Positions 14,884 through 23,612 of a stretch of 32,551 nucleotides of DNA are shown in pieces (position 1 is the first letter of the stretch; each line of letters opens with the position of its first letter). Under the pieces are notes generated by a model. That model did not search any database. It was not told the DNA's origin and saw nothing but the letters and a program-made list of their open reading frames with translations. A program made the translations under genes and the position numbers. The stretch lies in NCBI GenBank assembly GCA_030950085.1, contig JAUZRW010000051.1, forward strand, positions 1 through 32,551, given 5' to 3'. This DNA is from Anaerolineae bacterium (GTDB lineage: Bacteria > Chloroflexota > Anaerolineae > Aggregatilineales > Phototrophicaceae).

Positions 14884-16002
14884 CTATTTCATCAGACGCT
14901 CTATGGCAGCCAATAGCAAAACGACATTTTCTTTGCGTGACCCGTAGCCCATTAAGCCGATGCGCCAGACCCGCCCTTTGAGTTCGCCCAAACCGCCGCC
15001 AATTTCTATGTTGTAATCGTGCAACAGTGCTTGACGAATCACCGCCTCATCAATGCTAGATGGAATACGAACGGTGGTCAATGTCGGCAAGCGATAATCC
15101 GCTTCGACATGCAGCGACATATCGAGTGCTTCCAGACCATCCCACAGCAATGCGGCAGTTTCACGGTGACGTTGCCAACGCGCCTCCAAACCCTCTTCCA
15201 GAATCACGCGCAAAGTCTCATATAGGGCATAATTCATAGAAATCGGTGCGGTATGATGATAACTGCGCTCACTGCCCCAATAATTGCCGAGCATTGTGGC
15301 ATCTAAATACCAATTGGCAACTTTCGTTTTACGACTTTTGATGTGTTCAACAGCGCGGTCACTGAACGTAATCGGGCTAATCCCCGGTGGGCAACTGAGG
15401 GCTTTTTGTGCGCCACTATAACAGACATCAATGCCAACTTCATCGACACGCACAGGCACACCACCCAGCGACGTAACCGCATCTACAATCAGATAAGCAT
15501 CATGAGCATGAACGACTTTGGCAATCTCATCTAGCGGCTGCATCGCCCCTGTCGAGGTTTCGGCATGGACAATAGCGACAACTTTGGCAGGATTAGCCTT
15601 GAGCGCCGATTCAACTTCTTCTGCTGTGAAGACTTGCCCCCATGGGCGCGAAATCGTGTGAATTTTTGCTCCATAACGTTCTGCCATATCAACCATACGA
15701 TGCCCAAAATAGCCATTAATACAAATCAGAATCGAATCGTCAGGTTCAAGCATATTGGCAAATGAGGCTTCCATAGATGCTGACCCTGTTCCGGCAACAG
15801 CAAATGTCAGTTGATTGTCGGTCTGCATGACGCGACGCAACATCTCTTGCATTTTATTCATCAAATCAAGGAATTGTGGGTCAAGATGCCCGATAAGCGG
15901 AGTTGCCATCGCTTTCAGCACACGCGGGTCAACGAGGCTGGGTCCGGGTCCTAATAAGACACGCGGCGCAACATCAATACTCGGATAATTGGATTTCACC
16001 AT
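14884..16002 (-). CDS. Class V PLP aminotransferase, serine/alanine-glyoxylate type (372 aa)
   Basis: Fold-type I, class V aminotransferase of the serine-pyruvate/alanine-glyoxylate group. The N-terminus LLGPGPSLVDPRVLKAM is diagnostic. PLP contacts are in GTGSASMEAS, and the ring-stacking Asp region is YLIVDAVTSLGG. The Schiff-base lysine is K200 in SGAQKALSCPPG. The C-terminal carboxylate-binding Arg is probably in RVWRIGLMGYGS. Length is normal. Homologues act as phosphoserine or serine-glyoxylate aminotransferases next to short phosphoglycerate dehydrogenases, so it may complete serine synthesis with the gene at 3331; the 10.6-kb distance weakens this. The ribosome binding site is GTGAG, about 8 nt before the ATG. 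Confidence 0.88.
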   Translation of the reverse strand: MVKSNYPSIDVAPRVLLGPGPSLVDPRVLKAMATPLIGHLDPQFLDLMNKMQEMLRRVMQTDNQLTFAVAGTGSASMEASFANMLEPDDSILICINGYFGHRMVDMAERYGAKIHTISRPWGQVFTAEEVESALKANPAKVVAIVHAETSTGAMQPLDEIAKVVHAHDAYLIVDAVTSLGGVPVRVDEVGIDVCYSGAQKALSCPPGISPITFSDRAVEHIKSRKTKVANWYLDATMLGNYWGSERSYHHTAPISMNYALYETLRVILEEGLEARWQRHRETAALLWDGLEALDMSLHVEADYRLPTLTTVRIPSSIDEAVIRQALLHDYNIEIGGGLGELKGRVWRIGLMGYGSRKENVVLLLAAIERLMK

Positions 16003-16124
16003 GAAAAAATCTCACTTTCTCAATCAATTATTTAAGCAGGTAGTCAATAAATTGAAATGGATAGGGGCGGAATCTACTAAGGGAAAACAGGGCGAAATCG
16101 TGTCTTCGCCCTGCTTGTGATTTG

Positions 16125-19100
16125 CTAAGGTGCGACAGTTGCCGTCGGCGTTGACCCAAAGGGTAGGGGCGTGAAGCCATCCTGCCCAAAAATAGTCGGT
16201 GTGGGTGGGATAGTGGTCGGTATCGGTGTGGGTGTCGGCAAGATATTTTGTACCTGTACCGTCGCCTCACGGAAGATTGTACCTCCCGATTGCGAGTAGG
16301 CGGCAAGCCGCAAACGATAAGTATTGTTGCTGACAAGGGTTGTATCCCATTCGCCTAGAACTGCGCCGCGCTGTATCTGCTGGGTTGATGGCTGAATGAT
16401 GGGTGTCCATGATTCCGAGCCGACAGGGGCATATTCCAACTCCCAACGTAGCAAGTCAGAGGCGCTAATTTGCCCTGTGATAGTAAACATCTCCACTGCT
16501 TGAACAGTTGAGCCGACAGGTGGCGAAATCATATCAATTGAGGGTATCGTTTGCCCTTGCTGACATTCCCCGACAGGTGGCACAGTTAAACCATCGGTCA
16601 AGCCTAGCACATTCAAAATTTGTTGCCCTGCGGATGTGGTATTGAGCCAATTTGTCGCAAAGGGGTCATTGATATTGGAAAATGTCTGGGCAACGCGATA
16701 ATCTGGACACCATTGATTCGCCCGTAAACCTGTCCAACTATCAATTTCTAGCGTTTGGACAAAACCGACTTGGGGTGGCGGTTGTGTTTCAGCAAAACGT
16801 TCTGCGACACGTTCCGTCGGACAATCGGCTGGATTAGGTGCTAATGACCCAGTGAGAAGACAGACTGTTGCTTCACGAACGCCCGACGGTGGGTCAAATG
16901 CACCGGGGTTATTGCCACTGATTCTGAGGGCTTCGCGCATGACGAAGTTCCAAACAGGAGCAGCCGCCCGACTACCCGTGAGACTGCCTGTTGTGGGACT
17001 ATTATCAACTGTTCCCATCCAGACACCGACAACCCAATTATTGGTAAAGCCGACAGTCCACATATCACGGGCATCATTGCTTGTCCCCGTCTTTGCGGCG
17101 AGATAATTTTGATTGGGTAAGCCGAGTGATGCACCAGAAAGGGGACCATTTGCGCCAAATTGGGCAGCACGGGCATTATCATCGCTGAGAATATTCTGCA
17201 TGAGATAGGCGACCTGCGGTGTTATCGTCTGTTGCGGTGCTTGACGACCTAAACTCGTCCCCTCTAGCGACACATCGACATCTTCTCCGTTGATATTTTC
17301 GGTAATTCGTTCAATCACATAGGCTTGATGGAAGATGCCATCAGATGCTAGTGTCCCAAAAGCCTCTGCCATATCTAAGAGGCGAACTTCGTTTGCACCC
17401 AATGCTGTGGGCAGACCAAAAGTTGAATCATCAAGGAAACCCAAGCCCATCGCCCGTCCTGTATTCAAGAAAGCATCCACGCCAATGAATTCAAAGGCTT
17501 TCACGGCAGGAATATTGAGGCTTTGTGCGAGGGCATTTCGTACTGAGACGGGTCCACGGAAACGACCATCAAAATTAACCGGACGATAGACACCGCCACC
17601 CGCAACGGCATATTCTGAGGGGACATCCCACAAAATACTTGCAGGTGTGAGATAACCATTGGGTCCACCAGTCAGGGCGGCTGTATAAACTATTGGCTTA
17701 ATGGCAGAACCGGGTTGTTGCCATGTGCGCGTATTATCCGCCTGACCATCAATGCTGTCATCGTTAAAATCGGGGCTACCGACTAATGCTCGTATTGCGC
17801 CGGATGTGGGGTCCAGCACAATAACTGCTCCGGTATTCACGCCATTGAGACTGAGACCATCGACACCATTTTCAAGTTGTGTCTCTGCCGCTTCTTGCAA
17901 GGTTGGAATCAACGTCGTATAAATCGTGAAACCGCGTTGATAGAGGGCGTTGCTGCCGAATTCGGCTTCGATGCGTTCTACAACATAATTACGGAAATGG
18001 GGATAGATAAATTCAGCATCACGCGAGCGATAATTACGGGTTTCAACTTGTGCAATTTGTAAGGCTAATAAACCACCGATGACACCACTTGAGTCTTGTT
18101 GGAATAGACGATTGCCATCCACAAGGGTATTTTCGTTCACACAGAACGAAGTTCCATTTGCCCATTCACCATGTTGGAAATTGAGACAATCTGTGCGAAT
18201 CATGCGCTCAATGATGACATTCATAGCATCAAAAGCTGCCTCACGGTCACGCACCGGATTGGATGATTCGGGTGCTGGCAACAAACCAGCTAATAGTGCA
18301 GACTGCGCCATATCCAAATCAGATGCTGGAATACGGAAGTACAATTGCGAAGCCGCCTCGACACCAAAGGTTTGATTGCCAAAGGGGAATTCGTTGATAT
18401 AAATATCTAAGACTTCATTTTTGCTATAGGTATTGGCGATTTCTAGGGCGATAGCAATTTCTGTCGCCTTGCGCTCGGCTGTTTGTGACCTATCCTCCAG
18501 CACGAGGCTACTGGCGATTTGTTGTGTAATCGTACTCGCCCCCGATTGGATTTCGCCGGCTGTTAAGTTCTGCCAGAAGGCACGCCCAATCGAGAGGACA
18601 TTCAAACCCGGATTTTCATAATAGGTCGGGTCTTCTGATGAGACGACAGCATGAACGAAGAAGGGTGACACGCCTCCGCCTTCAATGCGAATAGGTTCGC
18701 GTGCGCCGTCTTGACTGGTGAGGGTCATAATTTCTGTGCCAGTGGCATCCATCACCCGTGCAATCTGGAAATCGGGCTGATAATTGGCAAGGGCAAGAAT
18801 TTGACTGCGATAGGGGTCAACAGTTTGATTATACCAATTATAGGCGAGTCCGATGAAGGTAATGCCAGAAACTAGCGCACAGGCGAATAAGCCAAATACC
18901 CCAAAGACAAGAACCGTCATCAGTCGCCGTTTACCTCGGGCTGCTTCCCGTTCATAAATTTCGGGGACTTCATCTTCATCGTCGTAAGTGGGCGCATCGT
19001 CATAATATTGCGGCTGATACTGCGCTCCCTCGTCATATGTTGCCGCACTAGCCGCTTGCTCATCATAAACACTGGCAGATGGCATGGTTTGTTGGGGGTC

Positions 19101-20477
19101 ATAGCCCTCAACGATATTGAGATTCTGTACTGTCGGTTGTGCGCCCTGTAGATTCTCTGTATAGGCACTGGGACCAACCATCGTTAGATTGGGGTCATTA
19201 GCAGGCTCATCAGGGTTCGGTATCGGCGTATGCCCAGCTTCAAAACCATGTTGTTGATTGTATTGCTGTTGAGACGCGGCGTATTGTGCGGAGTCTTCTT
19301 CGGTATATTCCCCAATATCAATCGTGCCACCATCTTCAGGGATATAGGGCAGCGAACCGCCCGGTAATACCGGTGGCATTTCGCCTGTTCCGGTTTGAGT
19401 TACCGGAGACCGACTATCAAGTGGCACAGGCGGTTCAGCAGCATCCCATTGATTAGTGGCATTATTAAAGCGAAACCATTGGTCACTTTCATAACCGAGC
19501 ATCCACCAATTGCCATCGGGGTCAAGGATACTGTTGCTTTGTAATTCTGTTTGCAACTGTTGATTGTCAATTTGTCCTTGCTCATACCTCTGACGCAAGA
19601 CACCCACTTGTCGCCGTGTTTCACGGAATTTGGCAGCGAGTTCTTCCTCTTGTGGAGAAAGAGCAGGTTCTTGTGGCGGCGCTTGTTGCGCTTGCTGACT
19701 GTACCCTGTGCCATAATCCGGCTGTGAGACCTGTCGCGCCATTTCTGCGGCAATTTCAGCAGCACTCTTACCAACTTCAGCTTGTGTGGGAGTCTGTTGG
19801 CTGGTATCGCCTAATGTTTGTGTCGCGTCAATTTCAGACGGCAATTCTTGTGCAGCTTCGGCAGCTTTATTGAACAAGACCCTCTCAGCAGGCGATAAAT
19901 CTTCTGCGTTGATATATTCTGCGTTGATTTCGCCAGTATCCATGTCTGCAAGGCTGGCTAAGGCGACTAACTCACTCATCGAGATAGCTTCATCGTCATC
20001 ATCTAATGCGCCAAGTGCCTCTAAATTGCTCATGCCTGTTTTTTCATCAACGATGATAGTGGCATCTTCTTCGATGGCATCAGCCTGCACGGTATCTTTA
20101 TCATCCGCGTCAACTTCGTAGGCGAATTCAAAATCTTCGGGGCGAGCAGCTTCTGTGGCTTGTTCCTGACCGATACGCTGCCCCGTAATTTCTGCGATTA
20201 AATCTTCGGGGCGCAAGATAGCAGAGCTTGTACTCGCTGCTGAGATTGCTTGGACTTCTATTTTGTCGCCGAGATTGAAGACCGTATCTTCGGGACGCGG
20301 CAAATGCCAACTACCCCTGCTAGTCGGCTCTTGCGACATCTCTTTGGGCAGGGCTTCAACCATGCGTGAGACTACTTTTGGCACTTGCTTCGGAGCTTGC
20401 CAAAGGTTGGATGCGTCAGGCGCGTGCCAACCCTCTTGTGCTTGTGAATCACTGGTTTTTTCTGGGCGTTCGGTCAT
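16125..20477 (-). CDS. Class A penicillin-binding protein (PBP1) with a ~515-residue cytosolic extension (1450 aa)
   Basis: Bifunctional peptidoglycan synthase. The membrane helix is at about 519-545. GT51 glycosyltransferase: catalytic E615 in SSEDPTYYENPG (the usual His of EDxxFxxHxG is Asn), GASTITQQIASS (the usual KN after QQ is altered) and ERKATEIAIALEIANTYSKN. Transpeptidase: S924-A-I-K927, S986-L-N988 and K1129-T-G. A beta-rich C-terminal domain about 1290-1400 and a Pro/Thr tail follow. Residues 1-515 are acidic, low complexity and rich in Gln/Thr. Within them, about 275-310 is a charged helix pair resembling a SHOCT module, and 312-345 is a Trp-rich segment (NWWMLGYESDQWFRF). Ordinary PBP1 proteins are 600-900 aa, so the extension is exceptional. 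Downstream of PP2C on the same strand (166-bp gap). Confidence 0.93.
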   Translation of the reverse strand: MTERPEKTSDSQAQEGWHAPDASNLWQAPKQVPKVVSRMVEALPKEMSQEPTSRGSWHLPRPEDTVFNLGDKIEVQAISAASTSSAILRPEDLIAEITGQRIGQEQATEAARPEDFEFAYEVDADDKDTVQADAIEEDATIIVDEKTGMSNLEALGALDDDDEAISMSELVALASLADMDTGEINAEYINAEDLSPAERVLFNKAAEAAQELPSEIDATQTLGDTSQQTPTQAEVGKSAAEIAAEMARQVSQPDYGTGYSQQAQQAPPQEPALSPQEEELAAKFRETRRQVGVLRQRYEQGQIDNQQLQTELQSNSILDPDGNWWMLGYESDQWFRFNNATNQWDAAEPPVPLDSRSPVTQTGTGEMPPVLPGGSLPYIPEDGGTIDIGEYTEEDSAQYAASQQQYNQQHGFEAGHTPIPNPDEPANDPNLTMVGPSAYTENLQGAQPTVQNLNIVEGYDPQQTMPSASVYDEQAASAATYDEGAQYQPQYYDDAPTYDDEDEVPEIYEREAARGKRRLMTVLVFGVFGLFACALVSGITFIGLAYNWYNQTVDPYRSQILALANYQPDFQIARVMDATGTEIMTLTSQDGAREPIRIEGGGVSPFFVHAVVSSEDPTYYENPGLNVLSIGRAFWQNLTAGEIQSGASTITQQIASSLVLEDRSQTAERKATEIAIALEIANTYSKNEVLDIYINEFPFGNQTFGVEAASQLYFRIPASDLDMAQSALLAGLLPAPESSNPVRDREAAFDAMNVIIERMIRTDCLNFQHGEWANGTSFCVNENTLVDGNRLFQQDSSGVIGGLLALQIAQVETRNYRSRDAEFIYPHFRNYVVERIEAEFGSNALYQRGFTIYTTLIPTLQEAAETQLENGVDGLSLNGVNTGAVIVLDPTSGAIRALVGSPDFNDDSIDGQADNTRTWQQPGSAIKPIVYTAALTGGPNGYLTPASILWDVPSEYAVAGGGVYRPVNFDGRFRGPVSVRNALAQSLNIPAVKAFEFIGVDAFLNTGRAMGLGFLDDSTFGLPTALGANEVRLLDMAEAFGTLASDGIFHQAYVIERITENINGEDVDVSLEGTSLGRQAPQQTITPQVAYLMQNILSDDNARAAQFGANGPLSGASLGLPNQNYLAAKTGTSNDARDMWTVGFTNNWVVGVWMGTVDNSPTTGSLTGSRAAAPVWNFVMREALRISGNNPGAFDPPSGVREATVCLLTGSLAPNPADCPTERVAERFAETQPPPQVGFVQTLEIDSWTGLRANQWCPDYRVAQTFSNINDPFATNWLNTTSAGQQILNVLGLTDGLTVPPVGECQQGQTIPSIDMISPPVGSTVQAVEMFTITGQISASDLLRWELEYAPVGSESWTPIIQPSTQQIQRGAVLGEWDTTLVSNNTYRLRLAAYSQSGGTIFREATVQVQNILPTPTPIPTTIPPTPTIFGQDGFTPLPFGSTPTATVAP

Positions 20478-20643
20478 GAAATCTCATCCCACAGGCTTGT
20501 CATTAAAGAATGATTTTGTATTGTAGCGCATTTATTACAGAAATGGCTAATTATCCAACGCAAAAAAGGCGAATATTATCTATCCACCATTATCGTTTAT
20601 TTTGGGTAATGTTGCAAATCTGTCTGACAGGACTAGCGCAATG

Positions 20644-21645
20644 TTAACCGGAAGGTTCTAACGTATTATCTTTACCCTCGCCATAAGCACTAGACAGTGG
20701 CTTGTCTGGCGGTTTATCGCTTGATTCTAACGTTTTGTCCATCTGTGATATTTTTAGAAAGTCGGGATTCATCGGTACAGTCGGGACTTCATCTTTTTTG
20801 TCTTTTTTATATTGTTGACTTGCAAGGGTATCTGTCGTCTCAACTTGTACTGTCTCATCGGCTTCAGCAATAATGACAATCACGCTAATATTGTCTTTGC
20901 CACCTCGCGAATTAGCAAGGGCGATGAGTTTGTCTCCGATTTCGTTGGGGTCATCACTGTCGAGGGAAATATCAGAAATTTCGTCAGGTTCTACGTGGCG
21001 CGTGAGACCATCACTACAGAGTACGAGGCGGTCTCCGGAATGGATAGTGAAGTCCGGGATAATGTCTACATCCAAATCATCTTGCTGACCAAGCGCCCGA
21101 TATAAGACATTTTCCATCGGGTGACCTTTGGCATCTTCGGGTAAAAGGTGTCCGGCATCAACCAATGCCTGTACAAAGCTGTGGTCAGTGGTAATTTGCT
21201 CAATATCATGGGTATCACCATCCACATAATAGGCGCGACTATCGCCGACATGCGCCAAAATGACTTCATTACCGCGTGCAAAAGCCAGCGTGACGGTTGT
21301 TCCCATCCCCTTAAGTTCCGGTGAAGCAATCGCACGCGCCATAATATTATGATTAGCTTTTTTAACGGTTTCGCGCAGTAGCTCGCCTAAAGCCTGAGAA
21401 TCGAAATCTCGATAATCCGCAGGTTGACGATATTCCCCCGCTTTGAGCTTTTCTTGGATAGTTTCTACCGTGATACGACTCGCCTCTTCACCCGCCACAG
21501 CGCCGCCCATGCCATCAGCAACAACGGCTAAGACATCATAGTCATCCGGCCAGAGATGGATATTATCTTCATTATTTTGGCGCACACGCCCTCTATCACT
21601 ACGGGCGCTGCTACGTAATCGGATACCATGCCCCGGACGATACAT
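20644..21645 (-). CDS. PP2C-family Ser/Thr protein phosphatase (333 aa)
   Basis: Mn/Mg-dependent PPM phosphatase of the bacterial PstP/Stp type, cytosolic. Motifs: S16-D17-R-G with NNED (25-27), A43-D44-G-M-G-G48 for metal binding, VILAHVGDSRAYY, TTDHSFVQALVDAG, VLCSDGLTRHVEPDEI and GGKDNISVIVI. These fill residues 1-255. The remaining 75 residues are a charged, probably disordered tail with Lys/Asp runs and no membrane helix, unlike PstP. AGGAG with 6-nt spacing marks the start. It precedes the PBP on the same strand and is divergent from the kinase-like gene, the usual setting for phosphorylation control of wall synthesis. Confidence 0.93.
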   Translation of the reverse strand: MYRPGHGIRLRSSARSDRGRVRQNNEDNIHLWPDDYDVLAVVADGMGGAVAGEEASRITVETIQEKLKAGEYRQPADYRDFDSQALGELLRETVKKANHNIMARAIASPELKGMGTTVTLAFARGNEVILAHVGDSRAYYVDGDTHDIEQITTDHSFVQALVDAGHLLPEDAKGHPMENVLYRALGQQDDLDVDIIPDFTIHSGDRLVLCSDGLTRHVEPDEISDISLDSDDPNEIGDKLIALANSRGGKDNISVIVIIAEADETVQVETTDTLASQQYKKDKKDEVPTVPMNPDFLKISQMDKTLESSDKPPDKPLSSAYGEGKDNTLEPSG

Positions 21646-21694
21646 GCCGGACTCCTCAAAAGTTTTATCTTTATTCTATTGAAGGTGGCGTTCA

Positions 21695-21726
21695 TTGCAA
21701 CTTATGTTGCAAAACTGGAACGTTCC
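21695..21726. promoter_or_regulatory. Two palindromes in the PP2C leader
   Basis: TTGCAACTTATGTTGCAA (21695-21712; 7-bp perfect arms, 4-nt spacer) and GGAACGTTCC (21717-21726; perfect) lie 50-80 bp upstream of the PP2C start. Their spacing suits repressor sites in a promoter. No known regulator matches by eye. Confidence 0.4.
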
Positions 21727-21940
21727 TACACACCCATAGTATAGTATAGCTTATTGGCTTTTGGGGCGATAATCTGTGGTAATACTGGGTGATATTGGGC
21801 TAAATTTTTACAAGTTTTTACACTTCTAAGCGTCTCCCCTAAACAAAATCTGTCACTTATGGCATCATGAGGGTCTATTTTACCAATGATGACGAGGCAA
21901 CCTAATCGAATAGGATGTATTTTTCGCTTTTGCACTTAAC

Positions 21941-21995
21941 GTAGGGGAGTGCTTGCGTGCGCTCCCGATGCAATCCACACCGGTTTCGCCCCTAC
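21941..21995. repeat. Repeat bounded by GTAGGGG and CCCCTAC
   Basis: GTAGGGGAGTGCTTGCGTGC plus GCTCCC forms an internal hairpin (GGGAG/CTCCC region), and the right boundary is CGCCCCTAC. Same boundaries as 5011-5077. It lies in the PP2C-kinase divergent gap (21646-22138), which has no gene. Confidence 0.5.
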
Positions 21996-22044
21996 ACATT
22001 TCAAACACTTGTTTAACAAAGTAGCTCTGGTGAACTTATAGACT

Positions 22045-22095
22045 CGCTCTCACTTGACCATATTGTATGAGACGCAATGAAAGCCCGAAAGGGGC
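22045..22095 (+). repeat. Two-stem motif, copy 2
   Basis: TCTCA ... TGAGA stem, GACGCAATGAAA linker, then GCCC-GAAA-GGGGC. Relative to copies 1 and 3 the first stem carries changed bases on both arms (TCTCA/TGAGA against CTCAC/GTGAG), so pairing is kept. It overlaps the spurious upstream extension of the kinase-like frame. Confidence 0.55.
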
Positions 22096-22138
22096 ATTCG
22101 ACCATTTGCTGAAAATCCAAATCAATCGGAAAGTATTT

Positions 22139-23260
22139 ATGACGCAGTTATCTGACCTTTACCACATCGAAAGTTATATAGATACCTTTGCACTAGGGCA
22201 TTATGCGCGAGTCTTAGCCGCTAGAGACCAGCAAAACGGGCAAACTGTGGCGTTTAAGGTGATGCGCCCAGAACATATTGGTACGGATGGCGATGCCCGT
22301 TGGGAATTCCGTGCTTTTGGTAATGAGGTGGAAATTCTACAAGCGATGCAAGCGAGTCCTCATGTGGTTAATCTGAGGGATTGTGGTTATGTATCGACCA
22401 TTGCCGAAGCCCCTGCCGATGGTGAAATCGCTTCTTATGGCACAGATATTGCCAGCTTCACTGGCAGTATGACGACCTTTGCCCAACGCGGCTGGCGACC
22501 TTATATCACGATGGATTATTTGCCGCGTAGTGAGAATCTGTTCTATTTGATGAAACCCACACAACCCGGTTCACGACGGCGCTTGCCCACAGAAGAAGGC
22601 ATCACACTGGCACTGCAATTCGCCAATGTATTGGCAATGGCGCATAGCAAAAATATCGCCTACCTTGACCATAAGTTAGAACATGTCTATTGGGATGGAG
22701 TCAAGCTACAAGTGATAGATTTTAATAGTAGCAAACAACTCCATAGCGACACAAACAATCGCCAAGAATACATCAAAGACTTGCATAATATGTGTGTCGG
22801 TATTCTCTACCCCATTTTTACAGGCATGTCGCCCCAAAAAACAGCTTTGCGTCCACTAGCAGGGGGACTCGATGTGGTGAATCAACGCTATATGGATATT
22901 ACCGAACTCGATTTTCTCATGGAACCTAGTCTGAGTCCGGCATTACAAGACTTCCTCAATCGTGGGGCAGCACAGCAAATTGAAACGACCATCGACTTTA
23001 CACGCCAATTGCAAAAAGTTGCCGCACAATTAGGGCGTGATTTTCCGGATACCTATACCAGCCCTGCCAGCCGCCAAGCCCGTGATAATATGCACAAAGG
23101 CTTACGGAAACTGCGCCAAGGCGGAAAACTGCTGCGTGAATCGCGTGATTTATTCCGTGAGGCACTGGTATTAGAGGGTATTACCGAAGATATTGAAGAT
23201 GAATTGCGCCGTCTCGTTAAAGCAGTCAACGATATGCTCAATGAGCGCGTGATTCCCTAA
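22139..23260 (+). CDS. Divergent Ser/Thr protein-kinase-like protein (373 aa)
   Basis: Kinase fold is visible but altered. The Gly-rich loop is reduced to TFALGHYARV (G20). The ATP lysine is K40 (VAFKVM) with a helix-C Glu near 63-65. The catalytic loop HRDxKxxN reads YLD177-HK179-LEH182: Asp and Lys are kept, Asn is His. DFG reads D194-F-N196. It may be a weak kinase or a pseudokinase. The catalytic domain ends near 310; 320-373 is a charged helical tail. The longest frame begins at 22067 inside a repeat, so ATG 22139 (GGAAAG upstream) is chosen. No membrane segment or PASTA domain. Divergent from the PP2C gene, suggesting a functional pair. Confidence 0.8.
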   Translation: MTQLSDLYHIESYIDTFALGHYARVLAARDQQNGQTVAFKVMRPEHIGTDGDARWEFRAFGNEVEILQAMQASPHVVNLRDCGYVSTIAEAPADGEIASYGTDIASFTGSMTTFAQRGWRPYITMDYLPRSENLFYLMKPTQPGSRRRLPTEEGITLALQFANVLAMAHSKNIAYLDHKLEHVYWDGVKLQVIDFNSSKQLHSDTNNRQEYIKDLHNMCVGILYPIFTGMSPQKTALRPLAGGLDVVNQRYMDITELDFLMEPSLSPALQDFLNRGAAQQIETTIDFTRQLQKVAAQLGRDFPDTYTSPASRQARDNMHKGLRKLRQGGKLLRESRDLFREALVLEGITEDIEDELRRLVKAVNDMLNERVIP

Positions 23261-23309
23261 ATGAATCTGAGTAACTGACGTTATGCACTGAACCCAATTA
23301 TCATGCGTA

Positions 23310-23332
23310 GGGGAAGGTTTCAAACCCTCCCC
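23310..23332. terminator. Hairpin between convergent kinase-like and MFS-remnant genes
   Basis: GGGGAAGGTTT and AAACCCTCCCC pair at 10 of 11 positions around a single C. It starts 50 bp after the kinase-like stop and faces the minus-strand gene ending at 23391, so it could stop transcription from both sides. It belongs to the GTAGGGG family. Confidence 0.4.
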
Positions 23333-23390
23333 CGTCGGTTCAAATTGGCTCTATAGCTAAGGATGATTCAGCACGACCCATAGATAATCG

Positions 23391-23612
23391 TTACGCGGAT
23401 TTCTGTGTGCGAGTCGTCAACAGATAAATGGCAAGTCCTCCAGCGATGATGTGCATAACGATACGAATGATTCGTGGTGTCATTGTCACAGTCACTGTTG
23501 CAATTTGCATAGTCAAATATAGGCCAATTGCAACGGTTGTTAGGGTAAAAATTTGATTTGTAATGGCAAAGACTCGCCCTTGCATATCAGTTAAAATGAT
23601 GTGGATTTTTGA
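23391..23612 (-). pseudogene. Probable C-terminal remnant of an MFS transporter
   Basis: An open frame encodes 64 residues from ATG 23585 and can be read back nine more codons to the stop codon of the upstream gene. It opens with (LTD)MQGRVFAITNQ, which matches the D/P-x-x-x-GRVF motif found in the last third of DHA3-type major facilitator transporters. Two hydrophobic helices follow, then a short basic tail (TRTQKSA). No upstream transporter body exists; the frame abuts the propeller-SH3b gene. Either a truncated gene or, less likely, a real two-helix miniprotein. Confidence 0.45.

Noticed and set aside
16028-16336. 102-codon minus-strand frame overlapping the 3' end of the PBP gene
   Set aside because: Mostly inside the PBP C-terminus in another frame, with Arg/Ser/Pro-rich shadow composition.
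19400-19774. 124-codon minus-strand frame inside the PBP N-terminal extension
   Set aside because: It is an alternative frame of a low-complexity coding region; the PBP frame is continuous through it.
22067-22138. Upstream 24-codon extension of the kinase-like protein
   Set aside because: The sequence is the two-stem repeat seen in two other intergenic places; the ATG at 22139 starts the conserved region.
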